Below are positions 1 to 11,770 of a DNA stretch of 64,000 nt, one piece after another; the first letter of the stretch is position 1; each line of letters opens with the position of its first letter. The notes under the pieces are model-generated. The model did no database searches. It was not told the origin of the DNA and saw only the letters and a list, made by a program, of their open reading frames with translations. The position numbers were made by a program, and so were the translations under genes. This stretch comes from Archilochus colubris (Eukaryota > Chordata > Aves > Apodiformes > Trochilidae). Location: positions 62,687,810-62,751,809 of the forward strand of contig CM041083.1 of NCBI GenBank assembly GCA_023079485.1. The letters are read 5' to 3'.

Positions 1-262
1 CGACTCCGCCGCCGCCTCCGGGCCAGCCCGACTCGCTCCAGCACCACCAACAGCTCCCGGCGCAGCCGCCGCCGCCGGCGGGCAAGCAGGCACCGGCGGG
101 CCCCGGCGGCAGCGGCCGGACTGCCGGTCACCAGCACCCCACTCCCCAGCCCCACCAGCACTCCACGGAGAAGGACGGCAAGGAGAAGGTCTGCTGCACC
201 GCCCTGCTCCAGCACAAGACTCCCCCGGCCATCGGCAAAGGAGTCCTGAGCCGGAGACCGGA
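1..262 (+). CDS. IQSEC3: IQSEC3, N-terminal coding exon (5' end outside window)
   Basis: The reading frame has its first complete codon at base 3 and is open to the donor, giving 86 codons plus two bases (GA) that pair with the next exon. The peptide is rich in Pro, Gln, His and Gly, then turns into CCTALLQHKTPPAIGKGVLS followed by RRP. This closely matches the mammalian IQSEC3 segment ending LLQHKSPSALGKGVLSRRPE as I remember it. IQSEC3 is a Sec7-family exchange factor acting on ARF6 at GABAergic and glycinergic postsynapses, where it binds gephyrin. This piece lies downstream of its N-terminal coiled coil and upstream of the IQ motif, so no catalytic residue is visible. The exon ends in a consensus donor, GA then GTAAGTGAGC. 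The start codon and coiled coil are not in the window. Identity to IQSEC3 rather than IQSEC1 or IQSEC2 rests on this linker, which those paralogues lack. Confidence 0.92.
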
Positions 263-690
263 GTAAGTGAGCAAAGGGGGAAGGGTCGGGCAGGGTTGGC
301 GGCGGGGGTAGCAGAGGCGTAAGGGGCTCTTGCCGGGCCCAGGTCCAAGAGGGAACTGGGTTATACCCCCCGCAGCCTTGCACGGAGAGAGGCAGCGTGT
401 GGGTGGGTGGGGAATCCCTCCTTCCCTCCCTCCCTCCTTCCCTGTCTTCGTGCGTTCTCCCGGAGAGCAGTCAGAGTGCAACGGGGAGCCTGGATGCTGC
501 TTCCTCTTAAGAGGCGTTTGCCTCCCAGTTCACCGCTTTTATTGTAATGTACAAATGTCGGTGGCCCGTTTGACCCCGCTCGGCTTACTCACCCGCCGTG
601 CTCGCACACATCGTGTCCTCATTGTCTGGCGTAGATAAATAAGTCTTTGATCGAAGATGAGTGCGGTTTAGCCCCTCTGGACAGCGGCGT
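1..690. promoter_or_regulatory. CpG island over the first visible exon
   Basis: The first roughly 260 bases are very GC-rich with many CpG dinucleotides. CpGs continue through the start of the intron (for example near 590-640 and 670-690) and then become rare. This is the profile of a CpG island that begins upstream of the window. It may belong to the gene's promoter or may simply reflect GC-rich coding sequence; no TATA box or start site can be assigned here. Confidence 0.7.
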
Positions 691-880
691 TGTGGCAGTT
701 CTGTTTGCTTTAGATAGCTGCTACCTGCCCATCATCCCTGGAATAAGCTGGGATTTTCCTCATGAAAGGGGTCCAGGGCATGCATTATATGGCACATGAT
801 GTATATATGTTCACAGAGATACAGATGCTGTGCATATATTTGATGTTTGGGATGCTTATCACACTTGTGTGTGGGTTGTC

Positions 881-906
881 TTTTTTTTTTTTTTTCTTTT
901 TTTTTT
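881..906. repeat. Poly-T tract
   Basis: Twenty-six bases, all T except one C at 896. Simple low-complexity sequence in intron 1; it could be the reverse-strand A-tail of a decayed retroelement, but nothing recognisable adjoins it. Confidence 0.9.
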
Positions 907-3117
907 CCGGTGAGTGGCACCTGACACTGATCCAGCTCTTCAAAAGGACAAAGTATTTTTTCCTAGTCTTTCCTCTTCAGCTAATAAAGCATGATTACTA
1001 GTACTGAATACTGATAATGGTCTATCTGCATGCATGTATAGTAAACAAGAATGAGCATTCCAGCACTATAGGTGGTGGAAGAGGCAGCTATTGACAAGTC
1101 ACTTTTTCTCGGATTATGTAGCCATCAGTTCACCGGCTGGTAATTACAACAGCACTCACTGTTGTAATTTCCTTTGTTTAGGCACTTCAAAAGCAGGGGA
1201 ATGGTTTTTTGGTTGAAAGCCAGAGTTAGTGAACTTAGGAAGAGAAGGAGCATAGTTTATGTAAGAAAGAAGCTAGTGTAAGTAGTAAAACTAGAAATTA
1301 GATCAGGATTTCTTTCCTAGAATGAGCTCTATTGTTTTGTTACAGTAATGTCAAAACAAATTAAGTACATGGCACACTATATAGCACAAAACATCTCCCG
1401 TTGTCTCTTTTGACACTTCAGTAATAAAAGGGACCCTTTTCTCTCATGTTTGTTCGGAATGCACAAGCATAGCTACAACATGGAGCTGGATTTTCAGCCG
1501 TGTTAGTAGAGTTACACCAGTTCATAACAGCTAAGAATGTATCACATGATTCTTTGAAAATCAGTGGAGAAATTACTATTGAAAGAAATGTTACTAAAGG
1601 AATGTGTATGCTCAAGGCAGGCTTGAATCCCAAAAGACAGATCCATACTTCTGAAATACTGCACTATAAGATGCAAGTTTGCAATCACAACTTAAAGGAA
1701 ATGGGTAGGCTACTCAGAGTATTAATACAGACTGCAAGTATTTGCAGGATCTGTCCCTTATTCATCATGTAATAGAGCTTTAAAAAGATGTATGGCCAGA
1801 TCCTGAACTCAAGCTGATTGATGTAAATCCAGAATAGCATAAGTTAAGTTGCTGAAGTCAAAACAGTAAGAAACCTGTATAAAAATGCATAATTAACTTC
1901 CTTGTTTTTTCAGTAGTGAATCCCCACAGTGATGGCTCTGATAGAAACATCGTATTGGCAAGGGCTTTCCTTTCTTCTGAATGGAGTTTCTAACATATGT
2001 CATTATACATACTGAAGAATAAATTTCCAAGCCTAAGTCTGAACACCTCCTTATTGTGTGAGCTTTTTTTTTTGGCAGGAGGGTTTGACTGGGGGAAGAA
2101 TTGTAGATTTTTTTCTTTATACCAAAACGCACAACGAGAAGAGCATTAAGAACATAGCTAATTGCTTATATATGGTACAATAATCTTTACATTTCAGGTA
2201 GATAGATGGATGGGTGGATGAAGCCTTTTTGTGGAAATTCAGGGCTGCTGCTGGGGATAACAGAACAATCCCTGCAGCGCTCTTCACTCAGGAAGATTAA
2301 AATAGACAGCTTCTGTTTCCTTCTATAGCTTAGGCACACCAAAATCTTTGTATAGAAAAGGAAATATGAGAGATGCAAACCAGTCTACATTTCTCACTCC
2401 TGCAGGTTCTTTTTTTTCCCCCCATTGGTTGAATATACTGCATTTTATCCTCTCTCATCTCCAACTGTGTTAGAAGGAAATCAAAGAGACTGCAAAATCT
2501 AACTTAAAGGGAACTTGGATGGAGGGGAGTAGAATCTTCCACCACCTATTGAGAGCTTGCCAAATATCCCTATGACGCAGCTGCCCAACCTGAGCTTTTA
2601 TGTGACAGCAGTGCACGTACACTTTAATACCTACACAGGTTAGGTATCTGCACTCCCTTCCCACATCATAACATGTTTTTCCCTCTATTATAAACCCTGA
2701 AAGTCAGTGTTACCTTAATATTTCTCTCTTACTCAAGAGCATAGGAACTGACTATTCACTACAGAGCATGGGCACTCTAAACAGAATAGAAATTATATTT
2801 TTGCATGACAGGCTGTGGTGGCTGAAAGCAAGGGTTAAAGCAACACCCAGGCAGTGCCTGACTGTCACTGACCAGTAATGGGATTTCATCTGCCTCTCAC
2901 TTAACAGGAGGTTCTGGCAGCGTGTTTAAGTATACTTCTGCTGGCCCTTTTCACCTCACACAGCCTGATTTTGCTCATTTTGAGTCAGGATTAAGGGTTT
3001 TTTGCAGCCTACCTCACCTCAAACCCTAGGTAAAAGTGAAAACATGAGATTTTTCAAATGTGTCAACTGGGGCAATTTTCTTTAAGAAGGAAAAACAACT
3101 GAAGCATCTCTTTCTTT

Positions 3118-3206
3118 AAAAAAAAAAGTTATTTTTATGTTCACTTCCTGAAAAACTGATGTTTACTTTTTTTAAAGCCTCCCTTTTTTTTTAAAAAAAA
3201 AAAAAA
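3118..3206. repeat. A/T-rich low-complexity block with T9A14
   Basis: An A10 run at 3118-3127 is followed by T-rich sequence and a T9 run joined directly to A14 (3184-3206). The T/A junction is palindromic and could pair with itself. It looks like simple-sequence drift. Confidence 0.85.
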
Positions 3207-4119
3207 GCCATTTTAAAAGGGAATAAATTTGAGCCCATCTCTAGAAAGGGAAGAATTCCTGAGTTATGCAGAGGCTCTCATTGTTGCTGCATGACATTGT
3301 GTGCAAAAGGTAGCACTGAGCTTTCCTATGAAAGGAAAGGCAAGGAAAAGATTTTTGCAGAGATTCTCAGCAAGAATTAGGTTGATTATTATTCCGCGGC
3401 ATCTGTCTCTTTCTACCTTAGGAGTCTATTGCATAAGTGCCTCGTAGCTTTAAAAACAAAAAAATAAGGTCATTCGTCATGGAATGTTTTCCTTCAAAAA
3501 TACAGGTTGCCAAATTAGCATAGCTTAGATCACCCTTACCAGGCAGCCTCTTGTCTTAAGGGACCATCCCAAAGTATTGTCAAATCCTCTGAGTATAAAT
3601 TTTCCTCCCCTCTATCAGAATGCTGCTTTCTTTGCCTTCATTGAGTAGCTGGGAAATGCCACAGGGTTGAATTTAGCAGATGAAGTCTAAATGCCCAAAT
3701 CCTGCTGGTTTTTATCAGTGAAACTTGCAGTAGGAGCTCTGCCTATGGAAAGACTTCAGATTTTGAAGCATTAGTTGGATAACTCACTTCTATAAATACA
3801 ATTAGAACAAGAGCTAATAATCTGTTAGAGTTCATCCCATCACAAGACGGGTGCAATTTACAAACATTTCACATTAAAGTGTCATTAAAGTCTTCTTTTT
3901 TAACCATGTTACCAACAGTGAAAACAAGGCATAGGAATGGTATTTGCCTACTATGACATGAGGAATCTCAATACTGTCTTTAAATTGCTAGCCTGTGTTT
4001 GCTTTACAGGGTATCTCCTCACACAAAACAAACTCTTAGAACTCTTGGAAGGCAATTTCTAAAATCACATTTTCCCAGAGGTCTTAAAATTCATTTGGAT
4101 TTGAATAAGGCTTAAAACT

Positions 4120-4139
4120 ATTTTATTTTATTTTATTTT
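4120..4139 (+). repeat. (ATTTT)4 microsatellite
   Basis: Four perfect tandem ATTTT units in intron 1, a typical neutral pentanucleotide microsatellite. Confidence 0.95.
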
Positions 4140-4467
4140 GGAGAGTGTTTTTTACCTTTGTAATGAGAAAAGTTTTAAAAGACCATGTTAAAGTCATTTG
4201 GTTGCTGTTGTGGTCTGAGGCAGTTTGCTATATTTTTGTTTAATTTCAAAACCTCAATTATGTAACTAAAATTAAGATCCTGAATATGCAGAGTTTCTGT
4301 TTTCCATAATTTTTCTTTTTAACTATGCATTAATATTCTATTCTATGGATTATCTCCAGGGTAAAGGCATTAGACAAAATCACACTAATTTCAATGGATA
4401 CCAACAATAACTGTAAATATTATGGCTTACTTATATTTTTCTGTATTTGCGCATTGCACCAGCATGG

Positions 4468-4499
4468 AAAAAAAATAAAAAGAAAAAAGAAAAAAAAAA
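4468..4499. repeat. A-rich tract
   Basis: Thirty-two bases of A interrupted by one T and two Gs. It is low complexity and the unit is not regular. Confidence 0.9.
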
Positions 4500-6847
4500 G
4501 GAAGACCAGAACAATCCTAAATGGCTTGTGTACCCCAGATACCTATTTCTTTCACTTTAAGTGTACAAGGAATGGTGTGTTTGCCCTCTGCTTTCATTCT
4601 TTCAGTTTTTCCCCAGCCTATTTCAGGGTTTAACTCCCTTGAGCTTTCACACACCAGAAATAGTTGAATTTGGTGCTGCCCTGGCTTTTGTAAATCCCTG
4701 CTAGCAATGTACTGTTTCAGCATCAAAAGTTATTTGGAGTAGAGTGTTTCAAGTGATGGAGGTCTACACTGGCATAGCTACGCAGATGCTAAAGCCCAGC
4801 TTAGATGATACTGAAATAAAGAGCACAGTTAAACTAGGAAAAAAGAAAAAGAAACCATACTCTCTGTGACTATGTCTCTTTTTAAAAGATTTATCTGTAC
4901 CAGCTCCATTCATGTTGTAATCAGCCTAAGACATCCTTTATGCCATGAGTAGACCCGTGTGGTATCTGCATCAGAGCCTCTAAAATTCCAGGCAGGGGAC
5001 TATGGAATTAATGATTCACAACAATATTCCAGCAGTAACCGATGAAGTGAGAGAAGTAAATGGTCTCAGCTTAGAAAGGGCTCAGGATGAAGTTCTAGGT
5101 ATAAAATTGCTGAGTAAAGATGGCATGAGGTATTCCACCCACAAGGGATAGCACCTCGGCATGGTGCTGTATAAAGTGCTGGCCAGAGCAACACTGCATC
5201 AAGGCTGACAATACTGTTGTGGGAAATCTCACTGGTGGGATGGAAGCCTCAGGAAGGAATAACATGGGAAGGAATCTGTGTGAAATGTTGCCTAGTGGTG
5301 CTATGGAAAGATACTGACTGTGGATCTATGTCCTGAGCCCAGTTAGAGCAGTACCTAGAGAAACGAAGACTCATCCTAGTAGTTCAACAAGAGAAGCCAA
5401 GGGCTGAAAGCAACAGCAAAAGAGTTTATTTTTTTAATGCTTAAATGAAAAGACAGGAAAATGCAGTATTTTGTTTTTCTGGTAAGATGATGATAGTTTT
5501 ATGTCACTCAGCTATATGTTTTCTTGCTGCTGGGCTGCTTTTCTTTGGTGGCAAGGGAACCTTTCTTGCATGCAGTTTATATTGGCCTGCTCGGTGTCAC
5601 CTCCCAGGCAGATCCAAGGTAAGGCTCTATGGAAGTATTTTGGGAGAAATGGACTTGCATGGCATCACTGTTCGCATTCAAAAGAATTTGCACATGGCTA
5701 TTTGGAAGAGATATAAATGGAAAAATGTCCCAAATGAATAGGTGTCAATAATGCCCTTGAGAATTCCTGCCAGGGACTCAGTGCCAGGTGACTCTTGGGC
5801 TGTCTGTCCCATTCTTTGCAGCATGTACAGTGTGGAAGGGCACCCATTGATCTGCAACTGATAATTGATCAAGCAACTGATAATTCCACATCCTTCATAA
5901 AATGATGCATACACAGGGATATACAATTTAGGCTTGGTTCACACATTTTGTGCATTCAACAGGTGGCTGCTTATATGAGGCATAGACTGTACACGTTCTC
6001 ACCTACACCATACTTGAAATTTTTAGCACTCTTAGTCAGAGTAAGCCAGGGAAATCTAGGCTTGGGATGCTCTTCTAGTCCTTAAATGGTGCCAGACCAG
6101 AGCCTGTCATCTAGAAGTCTGGTCTTCTATTAATTATGGCTTCTGTCTACTTCATTCAAAGGAAGTGTTGACATGATAAAAAAGGACGCTTCTACAAGCA
6201 AAAATACCTCTAGACAAACAGAGGTATAAGAAATTTTCCAGTTTTATTCTTTTTTTTTCATCTGCCTTTGAATCCAAATAGAAACAGAAGAAAAAGAGCT
6301 ACTGTCTCTACCTTCCTCTTTCTGTAGGTAGGGCTTATTCATCTTCTTTCCTGTTATTTTCCCTATAAATGCCTTGTTAGGTTGTTTGTTTTCTCCTTTC
6401 ATTCCTAGTTCAGCAGTGGTTTATTTCTCCTTTTCAGTTCTCGGTTACGAAACCTTTTATTGTTTTTCCCTTAGGAAAACAGTGTCAAAAGCCAGAAATA
6501 TTTCTCATTTTAACAGATGGAAAACATTTCATTTGTTATAAAATTACCTGTAGCCTCTGATCATTACTTGGTCCACATTCCATGAAACCATATAAAAGCA
6601 AATAAGGAAAAAAGAGTCATTTATTAAGGCAGAGCCTGAAATATGACTATTTTCCCTTTTTATTTTTTTTAATTTTTTAAAATATAGATAGATTTTTTTT
6701 CCCTCAGAGAGATGTATTTTGAAACAAGCTAGTAATATTCTTATATTCATCTATTCTGGAGTTTGTAATTTCATTTAGCTAAGCCTTAAATGAGAAAATC
6801 TGAGTCTTGACTATTACATTTCTTCTGCCCAATGTTTTTTTTTAAGA

Positions 6848-6978
6848 TCTCTTGGTTAAAGCATTGGACTAACAGTCTTAAGATCAAAGTTGAATTCCTC
6901 CTAAATCTATTTTTAAACAGACTTGTGATGCTGGACAGTCCCTTTCATCTTTCTGTATTTTAAGGTCTGTAACAAAGC
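6848..6978 (+). mobile_element. Ancient MIR / CORE-SINE relic, plus strand
   Basis: The order and spacing match MIR. A degenerate A box (TGGTTAAAGCATTGGAC) starts at 6853. A degenerate B box (GTTGAATTCC) starts at 6889, 35 bases after GGTTAA against 36 in MIR. A CORE-like stretch from 6924 (TGTGATGCTGGACA) then leads to TTCTGT at 6951 and TCTGTAAC at 6966. The tRNA-like head could suggest a tRNA pseudogene, but the CORE-like tail favours a tRNA-derived SINE. It is highly diverged and inert. The consensus comparison is from memory. Confidence 0.6.
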
Positions 6979-9900
6979 AGTTGGACATCTATTGCTACAG
7001 ATAAGAGTGGGCAGATAGATCAGGAATGATCCTTTTTATAAATTTCAGCATAGGAAGCAGCATAAAGCTCCTGTCATTACTTGCAATGTATACTGCAAGG
7101 CAATATGTGTATTTGCATATGGAAAGGAGGAGATATTTGCATGAGTGTCTACAGTAAGTATCTAAGAGCAAAGTTGAAGCAGCACCTGGTTTCTCTGCAT
7201 TTTACATACAGAAAAGCAAATTGTCTGCTGGAGAAAAACAGTGTACCTTTACTGACGTCAACACAGCCATGACAATTTACATCACCTAGGGATCTGTACC
7301 AGCTTTTGTGTATCTGTCCTCACACACAAAACACATACATCCACTGGTGCAAAGGAGTGCTGGTGACAGCATGATAGTGATGGCAAGCAACTCGTTACAG
7401 AAAGAACAGAGAGAACAACGAGAATGCCATTAAGCAGCATTCTGATTCTTTGTATAATAGGTTTGTAATGTTTTCTTAGGGTATTTTAATATGAAGTGGT
7501 AGGAGTTTTGTTGCTGCAGGGTTAAAAAGATATATTTGCTCTGCTTGGTGATTTTTTTTTTCTCTCCCCTGTGCATGCCCCCTCGGTCTGCTTCTCACAG
7601 AGGTGTTTTTTATTGCTTTTGCTAAGATCAAATTCATCGATCAGCTGTTATTTTCATGTGCTCTGAAGTTGCACTTTCTGAGAGGAATATCAGGGGATCA
7701 ATATTTTCCATGATTTCATCACACCTAATGGGATATTTTCGTGAAATTGAAGTGAATTTGAATAAGAAATTAAAATTGGAAAACCTTATTATTCCTGCCC
7801 TCTTCTAGAAGAAAATAACGGTGGTTTTGAGCTGCAAAGCTAAAGAATCTTGGCTTCCAGAAGGTTTGTGTCACAGTTACCTTTTCTAATGCATAACATG
7901 TGCCTTCTGATCTAAGATATTCTTGGTGTTGAGGCTTTTATAACATCTCTTTCCAACATGGAGACTTCGTGTGGAATAGTGGTTTCAGTTCACTCAGCAG
8001 CCTTTCCCTCAGCGGTGAACCTACAAAGTCAGCTATTTTCATGGAACTCATAAAAGGTTAGGATCTCTCAGATCACTCAGACTTGGTTAAAGCTCTCAGT
8101 GGGATCTGAAGTTAAAGCAGGAACCAACGTAGACATACAGACCCACAAGGAGAGAGAGAGAGAGACGTATGCATAGAAGGAAAAAGGAAAAGATTATATG
8201 GTCACAGAAAACAAATTTTGCATAAGAACCCAATTAATAAAGACCAAGTCCTAGATGATTTTTTTGATTAGCTCACCAGTACATCAGAATGGCCCAACAG
8301 CCCACCCCAAATCTGTAACCCTTCCTCAAAGCTGATATTCCTTATGTAATAGTCTCTTAAAAGTATTGGAATATTAAAGTTACACAGAACTGGAAAATTA
8401 CTGTAGGAGTTCAGGAGGCAACAAGGTGGAGGTTTACCATTGGTGAATGGAGTCTGCTGTTCCTCCTGGCTTTATGTATTATGTTGGTGGAACATCTTAA
8501 TCCACCTGACAACATTTGCATGGGCATGGGCTGCTGCTGAGACAATTAGTACTAGAGAGGTTAATTTATATTTGCTGGAATACACTAAAGCACCTATGTC
8601 ATTATCAAGAGTAGTAGAAGCTTGACATTGAAATTATTGATCTTAGAGAAGCTTGGGATTTTCTTCAGGTTTTGCTGTATTTTGGATGTTTGTTTGAATT
8701 CTGACCTTTCTATTAAAATTCAAGACCTTGCTGTCAATCTTTTTGTCTCTGTGACATCAGTTTCCAGGCAGTCTTCCAAAGTGGTTCACACTATCCTGCT
8801 CCAGTGGGAGAGCTGCTCTGACAGCATCTCCTTCAGCCTCAGCATCTTGGTTTTGCTATGCCAGAGTAGGCACTGACTCCATGAAACATCCTTGGATTTG
8901 CCTCCCTGAGCACTGCGATTTTGGTCCTGAGTTTCTGAACAGACTTTGTAGATGATAGCGGTTTACAGAAGAGGAGGTGCCTTGCTAGGTTTATAGAGAT
9001 TATTGTCTTTCTTTCTACTTCAGTTATGGAACCAAGCTCAGACCTATCTTTCCTTGATTTTGCTCCTCCATGAGAAATACTCTTTCTTCCTCCGTCGAGC
9101 TGTTCCAGGAAAAGTATCAGTCTACAGTCAGTTCAGAATTCTCACAAATGTCCTTGTCTTTCATATGCTGGTTTTTAATTTGCACATCTATTCCCAGCAG
9201 GACACCAGTAAATTGCCTATGTCTGCCTAGGTACTCACATGGTCCTCTTCACCATAGTAACTGTGTATCTGGATTTGTCCTGAGAGCCCATGTTGGTATC
9301 CATGTGAGCTGGACCACTAACTTTCATTTGAAATCACAAAGAATCTGAGGAATCTGCTCCCTTTTATCTGAGTATTTCCTGGGTCTCGTGTCAGGTACCT
9401 CTCTTCAGGAAGGCTGAGAACTTTGGTCTGTAATCTTTTGTGCCAGTAAGTCTATATCCAGTCAAACTCCTGATGTAGATAGTCTGCATAGCTCTGATCA
9501 GTATTTTGCACTACTTTACAATCTATGTAAGTCCAAGAGTCAGATTCTGTTACCAGTTAGCTGTAGATCTGAGTGGCTGAACTCAGCTGAGTGGCTTCAG
9601 ATTTGACTAGACGTGAGATGACTCTCATATATAACTTCTAATGTTATGGATTTTCTTGAATTGGCTTCTGTCTCCCCACCACTGGAGCTAGTTAGCTTGA
9701 GTTAGCTATTAACCTGTTAGATTCCATGTATACTTGCCATGGCAGTCATTTGGGATGGCACAGCCAATTGATGTTTCCCCCAAGAATTCTTTATTACTCA
9801 CTTGGGAAAATACTGATCTCCATGTTAGCGGCAGTAACATCTCCTGCTGGTCCCTTGTTTCTGCCAAGAAAGGAGCGAGTTTCTCATCTTTGACAAGCGG

Positions 9901-11589
9901 AATACATAAATATTGACTGCACTAGACATGCTCTGACTGGAGCTATTATACCACCTTTATCACCTCATTTACTGTGTCTGTTACACAACCAAGCAGATAG
10001 GGAATATCAGTTTGTATCCTTGAAAGACGAAAAGCACTGCCAGAGTTTCACTCTCAGACGCTTAAAGATGTTCAGCCTCCCCAAGGTGGAAGAAAGAATC
10101 TCCCTGTTTTCAAGGGAGGGATCAGACTTCTGACAAATTCCATTTGCTTTCAGCAAGTTATTTTACAGGTAGACAGAAGAAAGGAAATACTGGTGACAGA
10201 GGAAGAGGGCAAGAAGATGATGAGAGGCATCTACAGTGTGTCTGTGCTCTCTGCTAAGGGCAACCCTCAGGCTGGTTTTACATCTATATTGACCTACTCT
10301 TCAAATCCCAACCCCAAAAGCATGGCAGGAGTGTTGCTTCAGGATTACATCCCAGTGGTGTACTCATCTGCATGCTCTCCAAAGCTTCTGCAGCAGTCAT
10401 AAGTTAGGGTGCACCATACTTCTGATTTCTAGAGAGGTTGTCTGGAGGGTGATACAAGCTGGTGGAAGAGAGGACAGCAGTGGGGAGGAGTGTCAAATAG
10501 CAGGGAAAAGGCCTCAGTGGAAACTAGAATGCTGGAGGGCCAGGATCCTCATAACCTTGTCCTGCAGAGGCTGTGAATTTTTTGGATGCCTGAGTTATCT
10601 GTGCAAAGGTAATGATGGGGAAGGTATAGCTGGGGAAAAGAAATAACTGGGATTTTTTTTCTATTTTATGAAGCCTCTTACTCTGGAGAAATTAATAATA
10701 AACAGCACACACCAAACATTATCCTTAACAGATACTGACTCATTGAAGCCACCTCCCCAGTAGGCATCTCTTGGGATTAAGGAAGGAGCCCACTACTGTA
10801 TGCCCAGAGTGTTTGTGACTAGTCCTCATCACCATTGGATGGGAAGTTTATCAGATATCATAAAGCAATACACTTTCATCTAATTGGGCAGTGTCTGGGA
10901 GTTCTCCAGAGTGCTGGGAGAGGACAGTGAAGTATTTCTGCAGATAGCATGATTTTCAGCATGTCTCTTATCTGGCATTAGCACCTCTTCTTTTAGATCA
11001 GATGTTGGGGACCTTGACCACCTGTGAGAGTTCACAAGTTATACACATGCAGAGAGCAGAGGTCTTATACCTGGTCACATGCCTCTGTTAATTTGTCATC
11101 ACATTCCTCTCACTCGTTTGCTTACTTGAGAACAGGCCCCATTCTTCATTTTCTTCCTCCTGTGAAGTTATTTACTGCTGTTTGCCTTAGGTTTGAGGTG
11201 CTAGCAAATCCTCACTGAGCAATTTACATCACAATACCTCAAGCACAAATGATAATATGACTTATAAAGTGTAAGGAATCAGAGATATTTTTCTGTTGCA
11301 GTTTTTTACAAGGCTCTGTTGTAGGCTGCTATGGTCAGCTCACATCTCACACCAGGAACAGCTGCATTTCAGACATGAGCACATAACAACGCAGTAATGT
11401 TCCATTTTCTGAAGTGCTTTAGTAAGCAATGCAGTATTCATGGGTAGAATATTGTTAATGTATGTCCCTACCAGTATCTAAAGGTGCAGCCAGTATGTAA
11501 GTTTTGCCTCTAGTACGCCTCTAACCATAGCGAGACCTTGCTGTGGGATGAATGATAGAGACACCATGCAGAAATAGGTGGTGGTATAA
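6979..11589 (+). other. Intron 1, second block (no gene seen)
   Basis: Intronic sequence with a short GA microsatellite and a possible conserved block near 7610-7800, discussed in the findings. The open frames, the longest about 90 codons near 9070-9350, resemble no family I know and have no matching splice signals. Confidence 0.8.
8151..8165. repeat. (AG)n microsatellite
   Basis: Seven and a half perfect AG units in intron 1. Confidence 0.9.
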
Positions 11590-11765
11590 CAATAATAATA
11601 CCATACTCTTTTATCAGTAGACCGTTGAGTATTTACAGAGGTAGACTTCATTTTACAGAAAAGGATGAAGACATGGAAAATGTTTTGCTTGAGTTCACCC
11701 AGCTAGTCAAAGCTGAGAGTAAACCTGTGTCCCAGGGCTCTGAGCTGTCAAGTTGCCTACAGTGC
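11590..11765 (-). mobile_element. Ancient MIR-like SINE relic, minus strand
   Basis: Read on the plus strand it shows reverse-complement MIR landmarks in order: AATAATAATA near 11590, CATTTTACAGAAAAGGA at 11649, TTCACCCAGCTAGTCAAAG from 11694, and GAGAGTAAACCTGTGTCCC after it. The first and last match the MIR 3' region and the CORE segment (CATTTTACAGATGAGGA, CACAGCTAGTAAGTGGCAGAG), with a deletion of about 8 bases between the blocks. It is an old, immobile copy in opposite orientation to the gene. Family assignment is from memory of the consensus. Confidence 0.65.
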
Positions 11766-11770
11766 CTTGA

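Larger units (their letters stand above)
691..6847 (+). other. Intron 1, first block (no gene seen)
   Basis: AT-rich intronic DNA between the CpG island and the first SINE relic. It holds poly-T, A/T and (ATTTT)n low-complexity tracts listed separately. No open frame has family resemblance or paired splice signals, and the short frames present look random. Confidence 0.8.

Noticed and set aside
128..481. 117-codon minus-strand open frame over the first exon
   Set aside because: It is the antisense shadow of the GC-rich IQSEC3 exon; GC-rich DNA lacks stops and the peptide is low-complexity Pro/Gly/Arg.
330..638. 102-codon plus-strand frame in the CpG island after the donor
   Set aside because: It lies in intron 1, has no splice acceptor, and is explained by high GC content.
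1027..1036. Two overlapping TGCATG motifs after the first exon
   Set aside because: They are about 765 bases from the donor of an exon with a strong splice site, so a splicing role is not supported.
6848..6905. Possible tRNA gene with an AAC-like anticodon loop
   Set aside because: The acceptor stem is absent, the T arm does not pair well, and a CORE-like tail follows, so it fits a SINE head better than a tRNA gene.
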